Origin: Alcanivoracaceae bacterium | GTDB lineage: Bacteria > Pseudomonadota > Gammaproteobacteria > Pseudomonadales > Alcanivoracaceae | DNA: 64,000 nucleotides | Direction: 5' to 3' | Assembly: GCA_023146255.1 (NCBI GenBank) | Contig: JAGLCJ010000004.1 | Coordinates: 62,001-126,000 of the forward strand | Shown here: positions 57,584-64,000 of the stretch, piece after piece | How the letters are laid out: the number at the start of each line of letters is the position of its first letter | Position numbering within the stretch: the first letter of the stretch is position 1 | Translations under genes and position numbers: made by a program | Notes under the pieces: generated by a model | The model's input: the letters and a program-made list of their open reading frames with translations, nothing else | The model's database searches: none | Told to the model about the DNA's origin: nothing

Positions 57584-58480
57584 ATGATGTTTTTTCGGCA
57601 ACTTGCCCTAGGCACCTTTTTGCTTGGCTGTAGCCTGCCAGCATTGGCGATTGACCCCGCCAACTTCCGCGTCAATGCAGATATCACCGCGACGCTGGAC
57701 GACAACCAGTCCCGTGCCGAGCGGGCGCGTGATCAGGTGGAAGATATTTCTGCTTCAATGATGCTGAACCTGAGTTATTTCAGGCCACTTGGCCAGCGCG
57801 GATTAATGATTCTGTCCTGGTTCGGCGAAGGTGAGCGATTCGACGAGGTGGAGCTGCTTGATCGCAATACCTTCGGTTCCAGTCTGGCACTGCGCTGGCA
57901 GCCCAGCTCAGCGTTCTCTGCACCCATTGTCGAGTGGAACGTTTCTGTTCAGGACGACAATATCCGTGCCGATCAGCGCGACAGCACGGTGATCAAGACC
58001 CAGCTGTTCGTGACCCGTCGCTTCACCGACCGGATCACCATGTCACTGGGGGGCGAATATCGAAATGCAGACTCTCGCAGCACGGTCTTCGATCTGGAGG
58101 ACAGCCGTTTCTTCTGGAACTTCGATTATCTGCTGATGCAGAAGTACGCTCTGTATTTTACCTACAGTCACTTGCAGGGTGACGTGTTCTCCTCGGCTCA
58201 GCGCATTTTCTGCAATGGAGCCTTTGCCACTGACATTCTGCCGCTAATCAATGCTTCCACTGCGATTGAAAGCGACGATGCCTACAACGAGACCTTCTGT
58301 GGCGAGTGGATTGCCTATCGTCTTGATGGCAGGACAAATACCTATGTCGGCGGCGTCAATATGCCGGTCGGCAAGAGCATGTCGCTGGATGTGTCGCTGA
58401 TGCATGTCGATGTGCAGGCGGATCTGGACAACAACTATGAACGGAATCTGGTTCGCGCCAGCCTGTTGAAGAGGTTCTGA
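57584..58480 (+). CDS. Outer-membrane beta-barrel-like protein of the haem cluster
   Basis: This 298-residue product has a signal peptide (MMFFRQLALGTFLLG and following residues, ending at ALA). The mature part has about twelve to fourteen amphipathic strands and a C-terminal Phe (LLKRF), the usual barrel-assembly signal. Two cysteines (FCNGAF and TFCGEW) could form a disulfide. No family is recognised. GGAAGGGAA precedes the ATG at 57584. It lies between the modular haem protein and the tri-haem lipoprotein, which suggests a shared surface role. Confidence 0.8.
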   Translation: MMFFRQLALGTFLLGCSLPALAIDPANFRVNADITATLDDNQSRAERARDQVEDISASMMLNLSYFRPLGQRGLMILSWFGEGERFDEVELLDRNTFGSSLALRWQPSSAFSAPIVEWNVSVQDDNIRADQRDSTVIKTQLFVTRRFTDRITMSLGGEYRNADSRSTVFDLEDSRFFWNFDYLLMQKYALYFTYSHLQGDVFSSAQRIFCNGAFATDILPLINASTAIESDDAYNETFCGEWIAYRLDGRTNTYVGGVNMPVGKSMSLDVSLMHVDVQADLDNNYERNLVRASLLKRF

Positions 58481-58482
58481 GC

Positions 58483-60459
58483 ATGAACATCAAACCTGTA
58501 TTGCCGCTGTTTCTGCTGCTTATGCTGGGTGCCTGTAACGAGCGTGGCGAGATGGACACCAGTAGTGCTCCGCGTGGCGTCGAGGTGCCGGATCACTTTC
58601 TTGAATATCTGAACGACCAGCAGGGCCAGGTGCTGTCAACCACATGGAGCCAGGCCTACTATCGGGCGGTTGATCCCGACAATATCCGTACCACGCTGGA
58701 AGACTGGAAAGCCGCCAACGATTTCGACAGTTGTGACGAGCAGGTTCATGTCATTTTCCGAGATGCCAAGGATCTCGGTTACGGACGGAATATGCAGGGC
58801 TGTAAACATGACGATGGTCGCGTCGCCGTGTTCGTCAATAACTACGTGGTTCGGGTTCAGCCCGGCGATCCGAGCAACTATGGTCCGATAAATGTAGAGG
58901 CCGCCATTGCCGAAGACCCGCATCATCTGCAGGGAACCAACGCCATTGAGTTCACACCGATTGATCCGACCGATCCGGATTCCGACAAGGTGGCCAAGTT
59001 TTTCACCTTTACCCCGGAAGGGCAGCTTAACCTGACTGCTGACCTCGATGGTCGTGGCGCCAAGCCGATGCCTCAGCCGTGCCTGCTTTGTCATGGATCG
59101 ACGCTGCCTCCCTGGGACAGTGACACCATTATCAATAGCGCTACTCCCTGGGCTGAGCCCTATGTGGAAAAAGCGCTGAAGTCCACCAAGATGAATCTGC
59201 TCGAGCTGGAAAGTTTTGACTACTCACCCTATGTGGCCGGGTACTCTCGTAGTGAACAGGAAGAAGCGCTTCGCCAGCTGAATGCTTTTGTGCTCAGCAC
59301 CTATGAAGAAACGGCTACCCGAGCGCTGGCTGATCCGGGCCACTGGTGGCCGGATTTTGCTATCGAGATCGCTCGCAAGCGTTATGCTGATCAGCCTGAG
59401 CTGCTCGGCCAAACCTACCAGGACGATTCGCTTCCGTGTGGTTGGCGTGTTGACCCGTCTGCCGATGCCGATTGTATCGGTTCATCCGACTTGCCGGCTG
59501 CCATTCGGCCCGAAGGTGTGGATGTTCTTTACAAGCGAGTGGTCGAGCCGCATTGCATCGCCTGTCATTCCTTGCGTGGTTCCAGTGCCGGTCAGCGCCA
59601 GCCTGATTCGGACGGTGGTAACGCCATCAGCTTCAGCAATTACGAAAAATTTATCGGTTACAGCGATCTGATCGTCGATTATGTCTATCACCGTGGGGTG
59701 ATGCCGCTGTCGTTGCGGAACTATGAGAAGTTCTGGGCTGATCGTTGTGAAGGTGCGCCGGCACTGCTGGCAACCTTCCTGCCGGAGTTTGATCGTTACG
59801 ATGATAATGCCTGTGTGATTGCTCCCGGATTGCCGGTTGCGCTGCCTGGTGCGGATCGCCCGGTACGTTCCCCGGCAGTGCTTGATGCCAGTGCCAGTCT
59901 GTTTGTTTCCAGCTATCAGTGGCAGGTGATATCGACGCCGGCCCCGGCGGCAATTACCCGCTTCTCTGATGCGTCAGCAGCGGCGCCAACTTTTTATGCC
60001 AGTCACAATGGCGATTACGTTCTGCAGCTGACAGTCAGCAACCTTCGCGGGAGTGATAGTGAAGAGCTGGTGTTGACGGTGAATAGCGCCATGAATCCTG
60101 CTCCGGCAGAGCTTGATTTTGTTACTCATGTTTTGCCGGTGTTGAGGGATGTTGCCTATCCGGGCCGTGATACCCAGTGTGTCCAGTGCCACAGCTCAGT
60201 TGCACAGCTTGGCGGCGCCTATGCCGGTATTCCGGTTGTTTACAATGTCGATGCCACGGTCTACCAGGAAGTGCTGCAGCGAATTGATCTGGCGGAGCCG
60301 GAGAACAGTATTCTGCTGCGCAAACCCACCCGCAATCAGCATGGTGGCGGCAAGATCATTGATCGTGACACGGTCGATGGCGAGGCGCTTTACCAGATGC
60401 TGATCAACTGGATTCGTGCCGGCGCCAGCTGTGGCACCGATCCGGTTATTTGCGGTTGA
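58483..60459 (+). CDS. Multihaem lipoprotein with three CxxCH motifs and a PKD-like domain
   Basis: This 658-residue lipoprotein has the lipobox LMLGAC (Cys18). It has three haem-binding motifs: CLLCH (200-204), CIACH (358-362) and CVQCH (566-570). Methionines such as the one in HRGVMPLS (403-410) are possible axial ligands. A PKD/Ig-like module (about 445-535) separates the second and third haem parts. No family name is recognised. It starts 2 nt after the barrel gene stop and ends at a strong bidirectional terminator. A redox or electron-transfer role at the outer membrane is the plainest reading. Confidence 0.85.
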   Translation: MNIKPVLPLFLLLMLGACNERGEMDTSSAPRGVEVPDHFLEYLNDQQGQVLSTTWSQAYYRAVDPDNIRTTLEDWKAANDFDSCDEQVHVIFRDAKDLGYGRNMQGCKHDDGRVAVFVNNYVVRVQPGDPSNYGPINVEAAIAEDPHHLQGTNAIEFTPIDPTDPDSDKVAKFFTFTPEGQLNLTADLDGRGAKPMPQPCLLCHGSTLPPWDSDTIINSATPWAEPYVEKALKSTKMNLLELESFDYSPYVAGYSRSEQEEALRQLNAFVLSTYEETATRALADPGHWWPDFAIEIARKRYADQPELLGQTYQDDSLPCGWRVDPSADADCIGSSDLPAAIRPEGVDVLYKRVVEPHCIACHSLRGSSAGQRQPDSDGGNAISFSNYEKFIGYSDLIVDYVYHRGVMPLSLRNYEKFWADRCEGAPALLATFLPEFDRYDDNACVIAPGLPVALPGADRPVRSPAVLDASASLFVSSYQWQVISTPAPAAITRFSDASAAAPTFYASHNGDYVLQLTVSNLRGSDSEELVLTVNSAMNPAPAELDFVTHVLPVLRDVAYPGRDTQCVQCHSSVAQLGGAYAGIPVVYNVDATVYQEVLQRIDLAEPENSILLRKPTRNQHGGGKIIDRDTVDGEALYQMLINWIRAGASCGTDPVICG

Positions 60460-60468
60460 ACCCGGAAA

Positions 60469-60500
60469 TAAAAAAGAGCGGCATCTGCCGCTCTTTTTTT
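60469..60500. terminator. Bidirectional terminator between the haem cluster and the cyclase gene
   Basis: GAGCGGCA (60476-60483) and TGCCGCTC (60486-60493) form the stem. Six A precede and seven T follow, so it can serve both strands. Confidence 0.9.
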
Positions 60501-60514
60501 ACGCCGCCAGCGGC

Positions 60515-62719
60515 TTATTTGCTGGTGTGGGTAAATACGCCGTCCCAGTCGATATCAGGCGGATCCTCGCGGAAATGCTCAATGCGCTCGAGATAGATCC
60601 CGTAGATCTTTCGCTGCGGCTCCTCTTCTGCCAGGGCCTTCATGGCTGATTCGGCAACGTCCCAGCGCTGCTGGCGATAATCAAGCAGGGCAGTGTGGAA
60701 GCGTTCAATCCGATCAAGCAGTTCTTGTGGCTGCTTATCGGTTGCACCCAGTGGCTCGAAAATGATGACCGGCTCGTCCTTGCCTTTCACTCGCACGCGG
60801 TCCAGCTCCAGAAAGCTGTAATCCGGCACCTTGGCCTTGGTGAACTCACTGACGATGATGTTGACGCCGTATTGCTTGGTCAAACCTTCCAGACGTGAAC
60901 CGAGGTTTACCGCATCGCCCATGACGGTGTAGGCCATGCGGAATTCCGAGCCCATGTTGCCGACGCTCATCACGCCACTGTTCAGGCCGACACCAATATT
61001 GATTTCCGGCCAGCCCTTGTTGCGGAAACGTTGATTGATCTGTGGCAACGCCTTGACCATCTCCAGTCCCGCCTCCAGGGCATGGCGGGCGTGGTTGTCA
61101 TCATTCAAAGGTGCGCCCCAGAACGCCATGATGGCGTCGCCCATGTACTTGTCGATGGTGCCACGGTGGTGATGAATCACATGGGTCATCGGTGTCAGCA
61201 TTTCATTCATCAGCTGGGTCAGAGCATGTGGATCAAGACCTTCAGAAATGGTGGTGAAACCGCGGACATCAGAGAACAGTACGGTCATGTCACGGCTTTC
61301 GCCGCTGACGCTGATCTTGTCTGGACTCTCAGCCATTTCTTCCACCAGTTCCGGCGGAATGTACTGGCCGAACAGCTTCGCCAGCATGCGCTTGTCACGG
61401 GCTTCGACAAAAAAGCCCCAAAGGGTCTGGAACACGAAAATAAACAGGATCAGCATCACTGGCGAGGCCAGCGGCAGCACCAGATTGTTATGCCAGGCAT
61501 ACATGTTGCCAACCACAACCGCCAGCAGAGCGGCCATGGTCACGATCAGGCTGCGCATCGGTTCGAGACGGGCGTTGATCAGGCCGAGCACGATGCTGAT
61601 TGTCAGTAGCAGGAAAAACTCGACGGCAATGACCCAGCCTGGCTGGCGCTTGATGTTGTTATCCAGCAGTCCGGCGATCAGGTTGGCATGAACCTCCACA
61701 CCCGGGTAGGTGGTTTCCAGCGGTGTGGTTCGCTGGTCTTTGAGGCCGGGGGCCGAGCTGCCTACCAGCACGATCCTGCCGCGCAGTTTTTCTTCCGGAA
61801 TTTTCTTTTCCAGAATGTCGGTGATCGAGTAATAAGGAAAGCTATAAGCGCCACCGCGATAAGGCACCAGTACGGTTGCCAGCGGTGCCAGCGGAATGAC
61901 CTGCTCACCAAGGCGCAGGGCGTCAACAAACGGATAGTTGCTCTGGGTGTCGAGAATCAATTCGATGGACGGGTCGTTGCGGGAGGCGCGTACCATCGAC
62001 AGCGCCAGAGAGCCATACAGCTTGCCCTCAAATTCCTGCAGCAGTGGTACGCGACGGAACACGCCATCAATGTCGATGGTCGGGTTGTCAAAGAAGCCGC
62101 CGCCCCAGGCGGTGCTCTGCAGAACTTCCAGATTGCCGGAGAAACCTTGCGGTTGAGGCAGTTCCAGGCGCCCGACAAAACTCTCCGGTAATTCGGCAGC
62201 GGGCGGCGGTAGCACGTTCAGGCGACTGTCCTGACCATGGGCAAAGACATAGCCGAGCACCACGTTGCGATCACGGAAGCTGTCGGCGAACTGCTGGTCA
62301 AAATCGAGAGTCGGGCCGAGCTGTTTCCAGATGCGCTGGAACTGACGGTCTCCCCTCAGGTCCTTCTCGGCCATGCCGCGCAACGCGGTGACACCAGGAT
62401 CGGTATCCGGTTCGGCAAACAGTACGTCATAGCCGACGCTCTTCACCTGATAGTGATCAAACATGGTGTCCATGAATCGCGCCAGAATGCCACGATCCCA
62501 CGGCCAGTGACCCAGAGCGGTCAGGCTCTTTTCATCAATATCGGCAATGATGATGCGATCATCGACGCCGCCGGGCACGGTCATCCGCAGGCGGATGTCG
62601 TAGGTGGCCCGCTCCAGTGTATCGAGCAGCGGCAGGCGCGGAAGATAAATGCTGTGCAGAACAAACAGACCACAGATCAGCACCAGCAAGCTGGTGCGTA
62701 GCCACTTTCCCGGTGACAT
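60515..62719 (-). CDS. CHASE2-domain adenylate/guanylate cyclase
   Basis: This 734-residue class III cyclase has one N-terminal membrane segment and a periplasmic CHASE2 domain (about residues 35-330). Three membrane segments follow (about 340-425). The C-terminal catalytic domain (about 465-660) has VLFSDVRGFTTISE with the metal-binding aspartates, KYMGDAIMAFWGAP and GDAVNLGSRLEG. AAGGAG precedes the ATG. It lies 15 nt downstream of a FecR-domain gene, a recurrent pair. Whether it makes cAMP or cGMP is not decided. Confidence 0.93.
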   Translation of the reverse strand: MSPGKWLRTSLLVLICGLFVLHSIYLPRLPLLDTLERATYDIRLRMTVPGGVDDRIIIADIDEKSLTALGHWPWDRGILARFMDTMFDHYQVKSVGYDVLFAEPDTDPGVTALRGMAEKDLRGDRQFQRIWKQLGPTLDFDQQFADSFRDRNVVLGYVFAHGQDSRLNVLPPPAAELPESFVGRLELPQPQGFSGNLEVLQSTAWGGGFFDNPTIDIDGVFRRVPLLQEFEGKLYGSLALSMVRASRNDPSIELILDTQSNYPFVDALRLGEQVIPLAPLATVLVPYRGGAYSFPYYSITDILEKKIPEEKLRGRIVLVGSSAPGLKDQRTTPLETTYPGVEVHANLIAGLLDNNIKRQPGWVIAVEFFLLLTISIVLGLINARLEPMRSLIVTMAALLAVVVGNMYAWHNNLVLPLASPVMLILFIFVFQTLWGFFVEARDKRMLAKLFGQYIPPELVEEMAESPDKISVSGESRDMTVLFSDVRGFTTISEGLDPHALTQLMNEMLTPMTHVIHHHRGTIDKYMGDAIMAFWGAPLNDDNHARHALEAGLEMVKALPQINQRFRNKGWPEINIGVGLNSGVMSVGNMGSEFRMAYTVMGDAVNLGSRLEGLTKQYGVNIIVSEFTKAKVPDYSFLELDRVRVKGKDEPVIIFEPLGATDKQPQELLDRIERFHTALLDYRQQRWDVAESAMKALAEEEPQRKIYGIYLERIEHFREDPPDIDWDGVFTHTSK

Positions 62720-62734
62720 CAGAGCTCCTTACGC

Positions 62735-63463
62735 TCAATAACCTTTACGCGGTGCGGTATAGGATTTCAGCGTCGAGAACGCTGGCTTGCGACCGACCAG
62801 TTGCTCGATCAGCATCAATTCCTCGTCGGTGTGATTCTTCATTGGCGCCGGGGTGATCAGCTGACTGTAGCCGCCGCCCTTGCCGATATAGCGCGGCGAA
62901 TCATGGTGAGTGGCAATAACGTTTTCCTGAACGTTTGGGTCGGCATTAGCAACAATATTGACGTTGCCATAGCAGGTACAGGCGTAGCTCACATCTTCTT
63001 CGGACTCCACGTACAGGCCGGTGCCGCGGATGCCGATGGTGGCCGTGCTGGTCTGGACCTGATGCACGGCGCCGCCGCTGCGAGCACCAAACACCGAAAG
63101 CAGCTTGCCAGTGGCCAGACGCAGGCTTTCCTCGACGTTGTCCTTGCCCTGGAACTGGACCCGGCTGTTGTCGCGCAGGATATGGGCATCGAAGCCAATC
63201 ACGAACACCACGTAGCTGTTGCGGCCGGTTTCCACCAGCGAACTGGCGCTGATGTAGGTGGTTTCGTTGGCCAGTTTGCCGTCGACAAAAACGGTTCCGC
63301 GCATGTCATAAATCGACTTGCCGGCAATCAGCTGCTCGGGAATCTTGCCCATGGCATGTACCAGTGCAGGCAGTACCGAGGAACCTGTTATTCCTGCAAC
63401 CAGGGCGGAGCCCATGCTGTAGCGCAGGAACTGGCGGCGGGCTTCAATAATGTGGTCGGTCAT
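62735..63463 (-). CDS. FecR-domain protein with Tat-type signal
   Basis: This 242-residue protein has an N-terminal twin-arginine pattern (EARRQFLRY, about residues 7-15) and a hydrophobic segment, suggesting Tat export. A FecR domain follows (about 55-180), including TATIGIRGTGLYVE. Cys-x-Cys (CTCYG) is at about 172-176. GGAGA supports ATG 63463. It lies directly upstream of the CHASE2 cyclase gene and is probably its periplasmic sensor partner. No iron-dicitrate genes are nearby, so a link with iron should not be assumed. Confidence 0.88.
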   Translation of the reverse strand: MTDHIIEARRQFLRYSMGSALVAGITGSSVLPALVHAMGKIPEQLIAGKSIYDMRGTVFVDGKLANETTYISASSLVETGRNSYVVFVIGFDAHILRDNSRVQFQGKDNVEESLRLATGKLLSVFGARSGGAVHQVQTSTATIGIRGTGLYVESEEDVSYACTCYGNVNIVANADPNVQENVIATHHDSPRYIGKGGGYSQLITPAPMKNHTDEELMLIEQLVGRKPAFSTLKSYTAPRKGY

Positions 63464-63546
63464 GACTGTCTCCGTGACGGCAAGTCCCTGTTGTCTCAAC
63501 GGGATAGGTGTTTATAGCACAGCGCTGGCGCCGATGGGATGGCCGC

Positions 63547-64000
63547 TCAGGCCGAGTGCTGGTCCTCTGGTCGGCCAGGCAGTTCATGGCCGCAGCGACG
63601 GCAGTATTTGGCATCCTCATCGTGCTCGTGCAGGTGGCAATGGCTGCACTCACGCTCGAACCGGCGGCGGACCATGGCCTGAGAGATCTCTGCCGTCACA
63701 ATGCCGGTGGGGATGGCAATAATGGCATAACCGGTGAGCATGGCCAGAGAGGCAATGGCCTGACCAAGCGGGGTGACCGGGGAGATATCGCCGTAGCCCA
63801 CCGTGGTGATGGTGACAATGGCCCAATAGATACTGATGGGGATGCTGGTAAAGCCGTTTTCCGGGCCCTCGACCACATACATGACGCTGCCGAAGATCAG
63901 CATCATGATCAGCACGCTGAACAGGAATACACCAACCTTGCGGCGCGCCCGCATCAGCGAGTTCCAGAGGAACCCGGCCTCGTTCATGAACGACACCAGC
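63547..64000 (-). CDS. Potassium-channel-like ion transporter (5' end outside window)
   Basis: Only the C-terminal 150 residues are visible. They include one membrane segment, the pore loop with the potassium selectivity filter TVGYGD and a final membrane segment. A short zinc-ribbon-like tail follows (CSHCHLHEHDEDAKYCRRCG). The upstream voltage-sensor part lies beyond position 64000. It resembles the ion_trans/Kch family of about 280 residues. The first apparent start at 63996 is a GTG inside the gene and is not real. Confidence 0.88.
   Translation of the reverse strand, partial: LVSFMNEAGFLWNSLMRARRKVGVFLFSVLIMMLIFGSVMYVVEGPENGFTSIPISIYWAIVTITTVGYGDISPVTPLGQAIASLAMLTGYAIIAIPTGIVTAEISQAMVRRRFERECSHCHLHEHDEDAKYCRRCGHELPGRPEDQHSA

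Noticed and set aside
62735..63463. Ferric citrate signalling gene fecR proper
   Set aside because: The domain is FecR-like, but no sigma factor or TonB receptor gene is adjacent. It pairs with a CHASE2 cyclase.

Overview
The window looks like a chromosomal segment of a GC-rich gammaproteobacterium of the Pseudomonadales/Oceanospirillales type. The best evidence is the block rne, rluC, HAD phosphatase, sppA-like peptidase, maf, yceD, rpmF, plsX, fabD, fabG, acpP, fabF, pabC, mltG, tmk, holB, pilZ, tatD-like, rmuC. This has the same order as in Pseudomonas-like genomes, with no fabH between plsX and fabD and pilZ after holB. I see no phage, integrase, transposase, CRISPR array, rRNA or tRNA. 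The species cannot be named from sequence reading alone.

Layout. 1-1837 is the 3'-truncated gene of a BetT-like BCCT transporter. 1890-7642 is a tightly overlapping minus-strand run: arsC-like, wrbA, DUF2069, RDD, SpoIIM-like, DUF4129, DUF4350. The last four are the membrane half of a MoxR-type operon, but the MoxR ATPase and DUF58 genes expected beside them are not in the window. 7702-10870 holds yihY, an alpha/beta hydrolase and msrA/msrB. 11430-15353 holds a CaiB/BaiF CoA-transferase, a possible lipoprotein and a membrane-anchored neutral ceramidase-like enzyme. 15555-18654 holds SulP, a universal stress protein and DUF1275. 18636-22971 is the ybbA/ybbP ABC system divergent from tesA, then DUF924. 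22981-27833 is a minus-strand group with DUF4442, DUF349, a DUF4124-metallopeptidase and a PlsC-type acyltransferase. 27956-30259 holds a second CoA-transferase and an outer-membrane-like protein.

30323-48839 is the housekeeping block: RNA processing and 23S pseudouridylation, ribosomal protein L32, phospholipid and fatty-acid synthesis, folate, cell-wall and nucleotide enzymes, and clamp-loader delta'. 49125-52455 holds a permuted-papain-like protein, a class V aminotransferase divergent from a TetR regulator, and DUF1285.

52543-60459 is the most unusual coding region. A 1671-residue secreted modular protein has one CxxCH haem motif, eight tandem Ig/cadherin-like repeats and a C-terminal sorting-like tail. 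It is followed by a beta-barrel protein ending in Phe and a lipoprotein with three CxxCH motifs. Facing them on the other strand are a Tat-type FecR-domain protein, a CHASE2 adenylate/guanylate cyclase and a truncated potassium-channel gene.

The most interesting non-coding signal is a three-copy structured repeat at 11071-11178, 33722-33827 and 33931-34044. Each copy has a 52-nt core of constant length, flanked by long near-perfect inverted arms whose sequence differs from copy to copy. Inside the core, two small hairpins show compensatory base changes between copies. Two copies lie in the roughly 1 kb gap between rne and rluC, and one lies between msrA and a CoA-transferase gene.
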